The translations under genes and the position numbers were made by a program. A stretch of DNA of 64,000 nucleotides, from positions 1 through 64,000 of the forward strand of contig JAIXQH010000067.1 in assembly GCA_027484055.1 (NCBI GenBank), written 5' to 3'. This DNA is from Verrucomicrobiaceae bacterium. Its GTDB lineage: Bacteria; Verrucomicrobiota; Verrucomicrobiia; Verrucomicrobiales; Akkermansiaceae. Below, piece after piece: positions 50,102-59,306 of the stretch (its first letter is position 1; each line of letters starts with the position of its first letter). The notes beneath the pieces are model-generated. The model ran no database searches. It saw nothing but the letters and a program-made list of their open reading frames with translations, and was not told the origin of the DNA.

Positions 50102-51841
50102 TTAGTAAACATCCCGTAAGTAACGCTTCTCTTTCTTCAGCTGAGCGATGTAGGCAGCCGCTTGTTCAGCGCTGAGCTTGCCATGAGTTTCTGCGATCGA
50201 GAGCAGCGCTTGATCCACGTCTTTAGCCATGCGTGAAGCGTCGCCGCAGACATAGAAGGCGGCTCCGTTTTGCAACCAGTCCCAGAGTTCAGCACCTCGG
50301 TGAAGCATGAGGTTTTGCACGTAGATCTTCTCTTTCTGGTCGCGTGACCATGCGAGGTCCAGCTTGGTCAGCACTCCTTCAGAGAAGTAGCCCGAGAGCT
50401 CATCTTGATAGAGAAAGTCGGTTGCGCTGTGGGGATTTCCAAAGAAAAGCCAGTTTCGGCCGGCTGCTGCCGTGGCTTTTCGTTCTTCCAAAAAGGCGCG
50501 AAAGGGGGCGATTCCCGTGCCTGGTCCGACCATGATGACATCCGTTTTTTTCTCAGCAGGTAGGCGGAAAGCGTTGTTCTGATGGACGAATACCCGGGGC
50601 TGAATTTCGGGGCCGACTCGATCTGCCAAAAAGGTCGAGCAAATGCCGCCACGGTCACGTCCAAATGTGGTGTAGCGGACGATTCCTACACAAAGATGCA
50701 CCTCACCAGGATGGGCGAGTGGGCTGGATGCGATGGAGTAGAGACGCGGTTGGAGTTTTTTCAGAATCGAGACAAACTCTTCGGCATCTGTGAAATCGGC
50801 CGGGTGATCGATAACGAGGTCGATGAGGTCGCGCCCCCAGCAGAAGTCGTCATAGGCTTTTTTATCATCGGCGAGCACCAGTGAGCGGAGAAATGGCGAG
50901 CCGCTTTTGGCCTGCCATTTTTGGAGGATCGACTTGTTCAGCGAGCCGATGTCGTAGTGCTGGATCAGGGCCTGACGCAGTGAAACTTCTTCACCCGAGC
51001 CTAGCATCACCGCGCTTGGCTTGAAGGGCAGATTCGCAATGATTTCATCCACCACATCTGCTGGGTTGAGCGGGTAAACTCCAAGCGCATCACCCACCTC
51101 GTAAGCTAAATCTGAACCGACGAGTGACAGGGCGATTTGATGAGTCTCTTTCGCGCCTGGGCCATTTAGGTTCCGGTTTTCAAGGACTGGCGCTGGGAAG
51201 GGATTACTTTTTGAGAAGCCGGCTTCTTCAGCGTCCTCCGCCACGGTTGCTGATTCGTGGCTTGCGCTGTCTGCGGGTGGAGCGAGTAGCGCGATCACGG
51301 CGGAACTCCACTCGGCGTAGGGTGCGTCTGGGTCCACATCGACATCCACACGTTGGTAGAGCTTGGTGGCGCCGAGTTCTGCTAGGCGGGTATCAAATTC
51401 GATGCCGCATTTACAGAAATCTGGGTAGCTCGTGTCGCCCAGTGCGAGCACCGAGTAGGAAAGTTGTTCCAAGCGCGGCGCGGCATCACTCATGAGCCAT
51501 GCATGAAGCTCCATCGCGCTGTCGGGCGGCTCTCCGTCGCCATAGGTGGAGGTGATGATGAGGAGATTTTTTTCGTCGGCGAGTGCGGCTCGGTCATAGC
51601 TCGCCATGTCCCGCAGTTCTGGAATGAAGTTTCCTTTTTTTAAGGTTTTTGTCAGTTTTTTGGCCAGTCCCTCGGCGGTGCCTGTTTGTGAGCCGTAGAG
51701 AACGGTTACGGGCACGGCCGGTGCTGCTGCGATGTTGTCCGGCTTAGCACCAGAAAGGGCTTTGGTCAGGAAATCATTTAGCCATGCCCGCTGTTCTGCG
51801 TTGAATGGTGCGTCGTCTGGGATTTGAATCGGAAAAACCAT
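50102..51841 (-). CDS. Sulfite reductase flavoprotein-like diflavin reductase (CysJ type)
   Basis: A 579-residue diflavin reductase. The flavodoxin domain (about 45-190) has the FMN loop GSQTGTAEGLAK, STYGDGEPPDSA and LGDTSYPDFCKCG. The FAD domain has RLYSIASSPL and GGICSTFLADRV. The NADPH domain has MVGPGTGIAPFRAFLEER and the C-terminal YLRDVY ending typical of CysJ. It transfers electrons from NADPH via FAD and FMN to a partner, usually the sulfite reductase hemoprotein CysI. No cysI is adjacent, so the partner is unknown. Confidence 0.88.
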   Translation of the reverse strand: MVFPIQIPDDAPFNAEQRAWLNDFLTKALSGAKPDNIAAAPAVPVTVLYGSQTGTAEGLAKKLTKTLKKGNFIPELRDMASYDRAALADEKNLLIITSTYGDGEPPDSAMELHAWLMSDAAPRLEQLSYSVLALGDTSYPDFCKCGIEFDTRLAELGATKLYQRVDVDVDPDAPYAEWSSAVIALLAPPADSASHESATVAEDAEEAGFSKSNPFPAPVLENRNLNGPGAKETHQIALSLVGSDLAYEVGDALGVYPLNPADVVDEIIANLPFKPSAVMLGSGEEVSLRQALIQHYDIGSLNKSILQKWQAKSGSPFLRSLVLADDKKAYDDFCWGRDLIDLVIDHPADFTDAEEFVSILKKLQPRLYSIASSPLAHPGEVHLCVGIVRYTTFGRDRGGICSTFLADRVGPEIQPRVFVHQNNAFRLPAEKKTDVIMVGPGTGIAPFRAFLEERKATAAAGRNWLFFGNPHSATDFLYQDELSGYFSEGVLTKLDLAWSRDQKEKIYVQNLMLHRGAELWDWLQNGAAFYVCGDASRMAKDVDQALLSIAETHGKLSAEQAAAYIAQLKKEKRYLRDVY

Positions 51842-51935
51842 AGCTCTGGGGAAGAAAAACCCTGACTCGGGCGGGAGAAACTGTGTCGGCAGGAAAAGAA
51901 TTCAAGCCTGATTCGTGCCAAGGTGCACAGATCCC

Positions 51936-52253
51936 TTATGAATATTTTAAGTCCTTGGATGGATCTAATTCATAATCCATCGCGAAGTAATTACTTGTGC
52001 TAGGTTTGAGATATTTTTCGACCAACTTGATGTAATACGGATCATCGACCGTGGTTTTTAGTTTATCGAGCGACCCTACCTCGATGGAGAAAAAGAACTG
52101 CCATTGAGAATTCGGGTCTAGGTTCCTACCCGACTTCACACTCAAGACTTCCGGGATTTTCAGTAAAAGGCTGCGACTCGTCCGCACGAGCTCTTCGATG
52201 GTATTCTTCTTTGCCTCTGGCTTGAGTTGGAAGTAAACCACATGGTAGATCAT
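51936..52253 (-). CDS. Dabb (stress-responsive A/B barrel) domain protein
   Basis: A 105-residue protein with the dimeric alpha/beta-barrel pattern: MIYHVVYFQLKPEAKKNTIE at the start, LLKIPEVLSVKSGRNL in the middle and the DPYYIKLVEKYLKP helix. Family members are small stress-induced or enzymatic proteins; no active site can be named. It begins 9 nt after the nuoA stop on the same strand, so it is co-transcribed with nuoA. Confidence 0.8.
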   Translation of the reverse strand: MIYHVVYFQLKPEAKKNTIEELVRTSRSLLLKIPEVLSVKSGRNLDPNSQWQFFFSIEVGSLDKLKTTVDDPYYIKLVEKYLKPSTSNYFAMDYELDPSKDLKYS

Positions 52254-52262
52254 GAGGTGACC

Positions 52263-52634
52263 TTAAGCTTTCCAATTTAAGGCACCCTTCTTCAGGGCAT
52301 AAACGTAGGCGAACACCAAGATCCCAGCGAAACCAGCCATGCTGACCAAGGCACTAGGTCCTTGCGCCGCTAAATCCCGAAACTGAACAGCCCATGGATA
52401 CATGAAGACCACTTCAATGTCGAAAATCACAAAGAGCATCGCCACAAGGTAGAATTTAACGGAAAACCTCGGAGCGCCATCGCCAATTGGAAGCATCCCG
52501 CACTCGTAAGCACTGTCTTTCATCGCATTCCGCTTCGCGGAGCGGCCGAACACAATACTCAGCGAGAGAGTGCTCACGGCAAATCCGAGGGCGATCAGGA
52601 TCTGAAACAGAACGGGAAGGTAGTCTTGTGGCAT
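52263..52634 (-). CDS. nuoA: NADH-quinone oxidoreductase subunit A
   Basis: A 123-residue protein with three membrane helices and the NuoA signatures DSAYECGMLPIGDG and FYLVAMLFVIFDIEVVFMYP followed by WAVQFRDL. It is a membrane subunit of complex I at the quinone-site interface. Normally nuoA is followed by nuoB and the rest of the operon. Here the next gene encodes a Dabb protein, so this copy is isolated. It appears intact. Confidence 0.92.
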   Translation of the reverse strand: MPQDYLPVLFQILIALGFAVSTLSLSIVFGRSAKRNAMKDSAYECGMLPIGDGAPRFSVKFYLVAMLFVIFDIEVVFMYPWAVQFRDLAAQGPSALVSMAGFAGILVFAYVYALKKGALNWKA

Positions 52635-52686
52635 AGGTCAAAGGGCGGCTGGACTGGATGTAGTCGCGGGAGAGAGAAATGGGTAG

Positions 52687-52723
52687 AAAAAAAACCCGCG
52701 CCCAGAGTTGGACGCGGGTTTTG
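52687..52723 (-). terminator. Intrinsic terminator
   Basis: An 8-bp or longer stem pairs AAAACCCGCG with CGCGGGTTTT, flanked on the minus strand by a T8 run, right after the stop of the 52737-53060 gene. Confidence 0.85.
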
Positions 52724-52736
52724 GTAAAATTAAGAA

Positions 52737-53060
52737 TTACGCTTCTTCCTGTGCAGCGGCTTCTTGTGCGGCTGCGTAGGCGCTAGATGCTTCGTGAACA
52801 CGGGCAGTTCCTTTGTATTCCTTGCCGATTTTCTCAACGAGGCCGCGGGTCACCAAGTTCTGAAGTTTCTCGTAAGCCCGGAGGCGAAGCATCTCCTCGC
52901 CACCGCTGACGGCGTTACGAACTTTGAGATTGGCGAAAACGCGCTCGAAAAGATCGTTGAAACCGAAAATTTTCTTTTCGGCAAGGACGTTGCAAAGTTC
53001 GTCTGTGACGTGGTCAGGGAGGCGACGTGAGAATCGGGTACGTTTCGTGGTGATTGCCAT
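52737..53060 (-). CDS. Small alanine-tailed protein, possibly DNA-binding
   Basis: A 107-residue protein from the ATG at 53060. The basic N-terminus (TTKRTRFSRRLPDH) is followed by helices with AEKKIFGFNDLFERVFANLK and LRAYEKLQNLVTRGLVEKIG and a hairpin-like GKEYKGTARVHE, which could be a winged helix. An Ala/Gln/Glu tail ends it. No family recognised. It is a single-gene unit with its own terminator. Confidence 0.6.
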   Translation of the reverse strand: MAITTKRTRFSRRLPDHVTDELCNVLAEKKIFGFNDLFERVFANLKVRNAVSGGEEMLRLRAYEKLQNLVTRGLVEKIGKEYKGTARVHEASSAYAAAQEAAAQEEA

Positions 53061-53266
53061 AACGACGCCACCATACAGGTCTTTGTGACAAAAGCGACTC
53101 AAAAATCCGGAAGATTATCCCAGATGACATGATTTATTTTGCAAGCGTTTATTTTTAAATTTGATCCAATTGTTGAAATTGCGGTTGATGCCGTCTTGAC
53201 AGCCTCATTTTTTCAACCAACCTCCCCCTCCCGTCGCGTCGGTAACGTGACTGGAACTCTACTCCC

Positions 53267-53536
53267 ATGAAAAAGGACCTTCATCCGAAATACAATCCGG
53301 TCGTCTTCGTTGACATGACCACCGGTAAGCGTTTCATCACTCGCTCGACTAAAACTTCTGAGAAAAAAGAAGTCATCGACGGGGTGGAACATAGCATCAT
53401 CTCGATCGGTATCACTTCAGATTCCCATCCATTCTTCACGGGCCTCGCCCAGTTTGTGGATACCGAAGGACGCATCGACAAATTCCAAAAACGCTTCGGT
53501 GCCGTTCGCCGCGTTGGGAAGCCGAAACTCGACTGA
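53267..53536 (+). CDS. rpmE2: 50S ribosomal protein L31 type B
   Basis: An 89-residue protein with the type B L31 pattern: MKKDLHPKYNPVVFVDMTTG, SDSHPFFTGLAQFVDTEGRI and DKFQKRF. It lacks the zinc-binding cysteines of type A L31, so it is the zinc-independent form, which in some bacteria replaces type A under zinc limitation. Terminator directly downstream. Confidence 0.95.
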   Translation: MKKDLHPKYNPVVFVDMTTGKRFITRSTKTSEKKEVIDGVEHSIISIGITSDSHPFFTGLAQFVDTEGRIDKFQKRFGAVRRVGKPKLD

Positions 53537-53561
53537 TCCAGTCCATTTCCCAAATTTCACC

Positions 53562-53598
53562 AAAACGCCTGACTGCTTCACTGCCGTCAGGCGTTTTG
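53562..53598 (+). terminator. Intrinsic terminator after rpmE2
   Basis: A perfect stem pairs AAAACGCCTGAC with GTCAGGCGTTTT, followed by GTTTTG, located 25 nt after the rpmE2 stop. Confidence 0.88.
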
Positions 53599-53635
53599 TT
53601 TTGATTCTTAGACGTTCCTCTCCAAACCTCCGCCC

Positions 53636-54403
53636 GTGCTCGCTAAACGAATCATTCCTTGCCTAGACGTGACCGATGGCCGCGTCGTGAAAGGCGTTAA
53701 CTTTGTCGATCTCATCGATGCCGGCGATCCGGTCGAGTGCGCCATCGCCTATAATTTACAACAAGCGGACGAGCTCGTCTTTCTCGACATCACGGCGTCC
53801 TCGGACAACCGCAATACGATGGTGGATGTCGTCCGGCGGACCGCTGAAAAGTGCTTCATTCCGCTCACCGTGGGTGGTGGGATCCGGACGGTGGACAATA
53901 TGCGGGAAATGCTTCTCGCCGGTGCCGATAAGGTCGGGGTGAACACGTCTGCGGTGACCAATCCCAGCCTGGTGGACGCTGGAGCCAAAGCGTTCGGCAG
54001 CCAATGCATCGTCGTGGCGATCGATGCAAAAAAGGAAGGTCCGGGTAAATGGGGAGTTTACACTCACGGCGGCCGGACGCCTGTCGGGCGGGATGTCGTG
54101 GAATGGGCCATGGAAGTCTGGCGGCGTGGGGCAGGGGAGATTCTACTCACCAGCATGGATGCGGATGGCACCCAAGCGGGCTATGACATCGAGCTAACCG
54201 CGGCTGTATCTGCTGCGATTGGCATTCCGGTCATCGCCAGCGGCGGTGCGGGAAATCTCGACCACATGGTGGATGTGCTAGACCGCGGCAAAGCGGATGC
54301 GGTGCTGGCGGCAAGTATTTTCCATTTTGGAAAACACACCGTCGGCGAGGCTAAGCGCCACTTCGCCGAGCGCGGTGTGCCCGTCCGGCCGGTGGTGGGT
54401 TGA
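53636..54403 (+). CDS. hisF: Imidazole glycerol phosphate synthase cyclase subunit
   Basis: A 255-residue (beta/alpha)8 protein from a GTG. It has the catalytic Asp in [19 protein letters not shown] and the second in [14 protein letters not shown], with [11 protein letters not shown] and [12 protein letters not shown] at the phosphate sites. HisF with HisH makes IGP and AICAR in histidine synthesis. No other his gene is nearby. Its stop abuts the convergent opcA stop with no spacer. Confidence 0.95.
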   Translation: MLAKRIIPCLDVTDGRVVKGVNFVDLIDAGDPVECAIAYNLQQADELVFLDITASSDNRNTMVDVVRRTAEKCFIPLTVGGGIRTVDNMREMLLAGADKVGVNTSAVTNPSLVDAGAKAFGSQCIVVAIDAKKEGPGKWGVYTHGGRTPVGRDVVEWAMEVWRRGAGEILLTSMDADGTQAGYDIELTAAVSAAIGIPVIASGGAGNLDHMVDVLDRGKADAVLAASIFHFGKHTVGEAKRHFAERGVPVRPVVG

Positions 54404-55468
54404 TCATTTGACCAACAGTCCCCGGAAACGAGGGAGCATTTTCTGGTAGAGCGAGTTTTTCCCGCCACGTGAAAGCTGGATGGCGACGAGATCTGCAGGG
54501 CTGGTCGGGTCGATCGGAGACAGCGAGCTGGCCTTATATCCTGCGGTTTCCACTTGCCGCTCGACGTGTGACGAGCCTGCTTTTTGGGTGACTTGGACCG
54601 AGGTACGATTCTCGCGAATGACGAGCGACGACAAGGGAGGTCCGCTCGCATCTTCGCTGAGCTTCAGTGAAATCGCCTTGCCGTGGCTCGATTCAAAAGC
54701 CCATCCGGCGTCGGTCACAGCGTCTTTCCAGCCCGCCTGCACGGCCAACCATGCCAACACTTGCAACGCGGTATTCCGGTGCGCTGGGTGGTAAGTAATT
54801 TCGACGGCGTGGATTTCAGGAAGCGCTTCCTGCGCGATCGGGTCATCAAACAGACTCGCGATTCCGATGCGGAATTGCCACGAGCGTGTCCAAGCGTGGT
54901 CCTGGATGATAAGATCGGGATTCGCCTGCGAAGCCTCTTCGATCATGGTGAAGGATGCTGCGGGATCTGCCCATGATGAGCTGTCGATGACGAGTCGGTC
55001 GATGACGCTGACGAGACGCTCGGTCAAAATTTCCGATAACTCACCCTGCCACCAGAAAATGAGGGGAAGATCTGAGTTGAGGTGAGCGAAGACCGTATTC
55101 CGAAAGCGTCCCGTCACCCGGCCCGTGAGATGGAAAGCGATTTGCTCACAGCACACGGATTTCCGGCCGTCCGCCAAATGGCAATGCGCGGTGATCCATG
55201 CCCGTAGTGTCGGCTCCGGTTCGTGACGGTCGATGCCCACCAAGATCGCCCGGCAGGCGTGCTCGCGAGTGAGTTCGCGGATGATGGCGGAGTTCTCAAT
55301 CAGTGCTCCGGCTTTCTCCGAGTAAACGACTAGATTCATCAGCGAGGCATTCGTCGTGGCATCATCCTGCTCCCAGAGCTTGTGAAGCTCGCGTTCGATG
55401 ATGGCGACGGGCACTTCGATGCCGAGTTCAGGGCAAATTGCGGGAATGGAGTCGAGGGGAGCAGTCAT
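54404..55468 (-). CDS. opcA: OpcA-like glucose-6-phosphate dehydrogenase assembly protein
   Basis: A 354-residue protein from the ATG at 55468; an upstream in-frame ATG would cross the intergenic region. It has OpcA-like features: MNLVVYSEKAGALIENSAII, CCEQIAFHLTGRVTG, HLNSDLPLIFWWQGEL and VIDRLVIDSSSWADP. OpcA promotes assembly or activity of G6P dehydrogenase in cyanobacteria and actinobacteria. It follows zwf after 43 nt on the same strand, as in those groups. Confidence 0.85.
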   Translation of the reverse strand: MTAPLDSIPAICPELGIEVPVAIIERELHKLWEQDDATTNASLMNLVVYSEKAGALIENSAIIRELTREHACRAILVGIDRHEPEPTLRAWITAHCHLADGRKSVCCEQIAFHLTGRVTGRFRNTVFAHLNSDLPLIFWWQGELSEILTERLVSVIDRLVIDSSSWADPAASFTMIEEASQANPDLIIQDHAWTRSWQFRIGIASLFDDPIAQEALPEIHAVEITYHPAHRNTALQVLAWLAVQAGWKDAVTDAGWAFESSHGKAISLKLSEDASGPPLSSLVIRENRTSVQVTQKAGSSHVERQVETAGYKASSLSPIDPTSPADLVAIQLSRGGKNSLYQKMLPRFRGLLVK

Positions 55469-55511
55469 GTGGGAGAGCTTGGGTAAAAAATACGGAGTTG
55501 ATTCCCCCATT

Positions 55512-57041
55512 TCAAAGCCTGCGCCATGCGTTCCCATCCTGCTGCAACAGTTCGTCCGCTTCTTTTGGGCCCCAGGAACCAGCAACGAATTCCGCCATCA
55601 CGGGTGGGCTGTCGGACTCATGCCATGCGCGCTCGATGTGATCGATGAATTTCCAGGCTTCTTCCACTTCGTCGCGGCGGGCGAAGAGGGTGGCATCACC
55701 GGCGATGGCGTCTAGAAGCAGGCGCTCGTAGGCTTCTGGGCTGCCCTTGCCGAAGCTGGTGGAGTAGTGGAAATCCATTTTCACCGGCTCAAGACGGAGA
55801 CTGGTGCCGGGTATTTTGGACACCATCCGCAGGGAAATCCCTTCGTCAGGCTGGATGCGGATGACGAGGACATTTCCCCCGGGAACTCCACCGGAGAGGG
55901 CGTTAAAAAGCACGCAGGGGGCATCCTTGAAATGCACGGAAATCTCGGTGGACTTTTTCGGCAAGCGCTTGCCCATGCGGATGTAAAATGGAACTCCGCT
56001 CCAGCGCCAAGTGTCGATGAGTAGGCGCACCGCGACGTAGGCTTCTGTCTCGGATGTCGGGCTGACCCGGTCTTCTTGCCGGTAGCCTGGGACGGCGGTG
56101 CCATCGATGTGGCCGGCGGTGTATTGCGCACGGACGACGTTTTTTGCAACTTTCTCTCGGGTGTCCCACTGGCGTAGGGAGCGGATGACTTTAACCTTTT
56201 CGTCGCGCACGCCATCAGCAGAGAGGTCGGTCGGTGGCTCCATGGCCACGAGGCTCAGGAGCTGGAGGAGGTGGTTCTGCACCATGTCGCGAAGGGCACC
56301 GGACTTTTCATAATACCCGCCGCGGCCACCTTCCATGCCGAGGTTTTCGGCGCAGGTGATTTGGATGTGGCTGATGTATTTGCTATTCCATAGTGGCTCG
56401 AAAATGGAGTTGGCGAAGCGCAGCACCATGAGGTTTTGCGCGGTTTCTTTCCCTAGGTAGTGATCGATCCGGTAGGTATCGCTCTCGTGGAAGGTGTCAT
56501 TCACCACTTGGTTCAGGTGCTTGGCGGTGGCCAAGTCGGTGCCGAAGGGCTTCTCGACGATCACGCGGGCCCAGCAGCCAGGCTTCGCTTCGTTAAGGCC
56601 GGCATTCTTCAGAGCGATGAGGATTTCATCGAAAAACTCAGGTGCCGAGGCGATGTAAAAGAGTCGGTTGCCCTTGCCGCCACGCTCTGCGTCGATGGCA
56701 TCTAACTTTTCCGCAAGACGGCGGTAGCCATCTGGATCGGTGAATTCAGAAGTGTGGTAGGAGACGGTCTGGATGAAGCTATCCCAGATTTCATCATCAT
56801 GCCCAGAGCGGGAAACTTTGCGGTTCAACTCATCCAGCCCAGCACGGAATTCCGCGTCTGACTTTTCCCGTCGCGCAAAGCCGATAATTTTCACCCCCGT
56901 CGGCAGCTCACCATCCACTGCAAGATTGTAGAGGGCAGGGATCAGCTTGCGGTGGGTCAAATCACCCGTCGCACCGAAGATCACGATGCTGCATGGCTCA
57001 GGACGCGAGCGGGAAACGAGGTCTTCGCGGAAGGGATTCAT
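55512..57041 (-). CDS. zwf: Glucose-6-phosphate 1-dehydrogenase
   Basis: A 509-residue protein. It has the NADP loop GATGDLTHRKLIPALYNLA, EKPFGTDLATA, the active-site YRIDHYLGKETAQNL with catalytic His, and later GMEGGRGGYYEKSGALRDMV. It catalyses the first step of the oxidative pentose phosphate pathway. The ATG lies 2 nt after the end of a 14-bp-period repeat. The upstream gene encodes ribose-5-phosphate isomerase, another pentose-phosphate enzyme, so the three genes form a functional block. Confidence 0.95.
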   Translation of the reverse strand: MNPFREDLVSRSRPEPCSIVIFGATGDLTHRKLIPALYNLAVDGELPTGVKIIGFARREKSDAEFRAGLDELNRKVSRSGHDDEIWDSFIQTVSYHTSEFTDPDGYRRLAEKLDAIDAERGGKGNRLFYIASAPEFFDEILIALKNAGLNEAKPGCWARVIVEKPFGTDLATAKHLNQVVNDTFHESDTYRIDHYLGKETAQNLMVLRFANSIFEPLWNSKYISHIQITCAENLGMEGGRGGYYEKSGALRDMVQNHLLQLLSLVAMEPPTDLSADGVRDEKVKVIRSLRQWDTREKVAKNVVRAQYTAGHIDGTAVPGYRQEDRVSPTSETEAYVAVRLLIDTWRWSGVPFYIRMGKRLPKKSTEISVHFKDAPCVLFNALSGGVPGGNVLVIRIQPDEGISLRMVSKIPGTSLRLEPVKMDFHYSTSFGKGSPEAYERLLLDAIAGDATLFARRDEVEEAWKFIDHIERAWHESDSPPVMAEFVAGSWGPKEADELLQQDGNAWRRL

Positions 57042-57043
57042 GA

Positions 57044-57144
57044 GAGGGATAAGAGATAGGGGATGGTGAATAGGGGATGGAAGATGCAGAAGCAGATGTC
57101 GGACCGCTGGATCTTTATCGCTGATTCCCGATCTCCAATCCCCG
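57044..57144. repeat. Palindromic intergenic element built from 14-bp units
   Basis: Left arm: three 14-bp units at 57044-57057, 57058-57071 and 57072-57085 (for example AGGGGATGGTGAAT and AGGGGATGGAAGAT). Right arm, read on the other strand: CGGGGATTGGAGAT (57131-57144) and CGGGAATCAGCGAT (57117-57130). The arms face each other across about 31 nt. A single similar unit AGGGGATTTGAAAT lies between arsC and the DUF6428 gene at 26938-26951. Confidence 0.6.
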
Positions 57145-57155
57145 ATCTTCTTCCA

Positions 57156-58829
57156 TCACCACGGCAGTGGGAAATCGCGGTTAAAGGCGAAGACCCGCTC
57201 GCGGATGGCGTGGAGCTTGGCGAGATTTGTGTGATCGGACAAGGCTTCACTGATGAAATCCGCGACTTGCTCGACATGAGCTTCCTTCATTCCACGAGTG
57301 GTGATGGCGGGTGTGCCGATGCGGATGCCGCTGGGTTTCATCGGGCTTCCGGTGTCGAAGGGGATGCCATTTTTGTTCACGGTGATGCCCGCTTCATCGA
57401 GTGCATGTGAGGCGTCGGTGCCGTTCAGTCCCTTGTCGCGGAGGTCCACCAGCATGACGTGGTTGTCGGTGCCGCCAGAGCAGATCCGGAATCCATGATG
57501 CGTGAGCCGGGCGGCGATGGCTTGGGCGTTTTTCACCACCTGTGCCGAGTATTCCTTGAACTCAGGCTTCAAAGCCTCCCCGAAGCAGATCGCTTTCGCC
57601 GCGATGACGTGCATCAGTGGGCCGCCTTGGATGCCGGGGAAGACTTGCGAGTCGATTTTTTTCGCGAACTCCTCTTTGCATAAAATAATCCCGCCGCGCG
57701 GACCGCGCAGGGACTTATGCGTCGTGGACGTGACGAAATCCGCATGAGGAAATGGGCTAGGATGCACGCCCGCTGCGACTAGGCCCGCGATGTGTGCCAT
57801 ATCGACAAACAAATAGGCACCGACTTCCCTTGCAAGCTTGCCCATGCGGTCGAAATCGATGACCCGCGAGTAGGCAGAAGCCCCCACGGTGATGAGTTTT
57901 GGCTTCAGTTCACGAGCGGTTTTTTCCAACTCGGCATAGTCGATCTGCTCGTCTTCGGGGCTCACTCCGTAGTGAGTCACCGCGTAGAAGCGGCCGGAGA
58001 AATTTGCCTTATGGCCGTGCGTCAGGTGACCGCCGTGGGCCAAGTCCATGGTGAAGATCTTGTCGCCAGGGTTCAGCACGGCGAAATAGACGGCTGTATT
58101 GGCTTGGCTGCCCGAGTGTGGCTGCACGTTTGCATGCTCTGCGCCGAAAAGCTGCTTCGCGCGGTCGATCGCAAGTTGCTCGATGACGTCCACATTTTCA
58201 CAACCTCCATACCACCGGCGGCCGGGGTAGCCCTCGGCGTATTTATTCGTCAATAGTGAGCCTTGGGCTTCCATCACAGCGGGCGATGCGAAATTCTCGG
58301 ACGCGATCAGCTCGATGTTGTTCCGTTGGCGGCGCTCTTCCGCGACCATGGCCGCGTAAATCGCGGGGTCGGTCTCGGAAATCCGGCTACCGGAAGATTT
58401 GCAAACTCGTGCTTCATGACGCCCGCCTTCAAAGCCAGTGGCCAGAAAAGCATCTGCCATGGCGCAAGCAGTCGGCGCATCGGTGAATTTCCCGCTGAGG
58501 CAGAGCACGTTGGAGTCGTTATGTTGGCGGGTCGTGACGGTTTCTTCCACCGAGCGCACATTGGCAGCTCGCACATGGCGGTGACGATTCGCCGCGATGC
58601 ACATGCCCACGCCTGATGTGCAGGCAAGAATGCCGAAATCATACGTCCCATCCGCCACTGTGCGGGCGACAGAGTTGGCATAATCCGAGTAATCCACGGA
58701 TTCATGGCTGTGTGTGCCGAAGTCGAGAACCTCATGGCCCTGCGCCTTTAAGTGGGCTACGACGGTGTTTTTAAGATCAAAGGCGCCGTGGTCGGCTCCG
58801 ATGGCGATGCGGTAAGTAGAATGACTCAT
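57156..58829 (-). CDS. Ribose-5-phosphate isomerase B - serine hydroxymethyltransferase fusion
   Basis: A 557-residue protein from the ATG at 58829. Residues 1-150 are RpiB ([21 protein letters not shown], the catalytic Cys in [18 protein letters not shown], then VRAANV and RQHNDSNVL). From about residue 160 it is a complete SHMT ([42 protein letters not shown], the PLP-lysine segment [12 protein letters not shown]). The linker has no stop or frameshift. RpiB interconverts ribose- and ribulose-5-phosphate; SHMT makes glycine and methylene-THF from serine. It is followed by zwf and opcA on the same strand. Confidence 0.92.
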   Translation of the reverse strand: MSHSTYRIAIGADHGAFDLKNTVVAHLKAQGHEVLDFGTHSHESVDYSDYANSVARTVADGTYDFGILACTSGVGMCIAANRHRHVRAANVRSVEETVTTRQHNDSNVLCLSGKFTDAPTACAMADAFLATGFEGGRHEARVCKSSGSRISETDPAIYAAMVAEERRQRNNIELIASENFASPAVMEAQGSLLTNKYAEGYPGRRWYGGCENVDVIEQLAIDRAKQLFGAEHANVQPHSGSQANTAVYFAVLNPGDKIFTMDLAHGGHLTHGHKANFSGRFYAVTHYGVSPEDEQIDYAELEKTARELKPKLITVGASAYSRVIDFDRMGKLAREVGAYLFVDMAHIAGLVAAGVHPSPFPHADFVTSTTHKSLRGPRGGIILCKEEFAKKIDSQVFPGIQGGPLMHVIAAKAICFGEALKPEFKEYSAQVVKNAQAIAARLTHHGFRICSGGTDNHVMLVDLRDKGLNGTDASHALDEAGITVNKNGIPFDTGSPMKPSGIRIGTPAITTRGMKEAHVEQVADFISEALSDHTNLAKLHAIRERVFAFNRDFPLPW

Positions 58830-58927
58830 GGAATGATGGCCGATTGAAAGCCGGGAAGCAGAACTTGCAAACCGCAAAATTTTTGGAAATTGATCTTCGC
58901 GCATTTTTTCGCGATGAATCCTGTCTC

Positions 58928-59266
58928 ATGGATCTTCCTGCGGCCATCGCCCATTGCTTAGCCCTGCCGGAAGCGGAAGAGACCACTCCATTTGGCCCAG
59001 AGGTGCTGGTTTATAAAATTGGCGGGAAAATGTTTGCCGCCACCCAGCCGGATGATTTCCCAGCGCGGATTAACTTAAAATGCGATCCCGAGCGCTCCCT
59101 CGCCTTGCGCGACGAGCACCCAAGCATCGTCCCAGGCTACCACATGAACAAGCGCCATTGGAACACCGTCATGCTCGACGGCTCGGTGCCGAGTCCGCTC
59201 GTCCGTGAACTCATCGACCACTCCTACCAGCTCGTCGTGGCGTCCTTGCCGAAGCGGAAGGGGTGA
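58928..59266 (+). CDS. MmcQ/YjbR-family protein
   Basis: A 112-residue protein from the ATG at 58928. It has the CyaY-like YjbR fold pattern: AIAHCLALPEAEETTPFGPE, KMFAATQPD, INLKCDP, and YHMNKRHWNTVMLDG plus LIDHSYQLV. The family is thought to bind DNA, with unproven function. It is divergent from the rpiB-glyA gene and 40 nt upstream of the permease gene, possibly co-transcribed. Confidence 0.85.
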   Translation: MDLPAAIAHCLALPEAEETTPFGPEVLVYKIGGKMFAATQPDDFPARINLKCDPERSLALRDEHPSIVPGYHMNKRHWNTVMLDGSVPSPLVRELIDHSYQLVVASLPKRKG

Positions 59267-59306
59267 AACGGCTCGCTCGGCCCATGATCTGCTAGCGAAC
59301 CCACCG

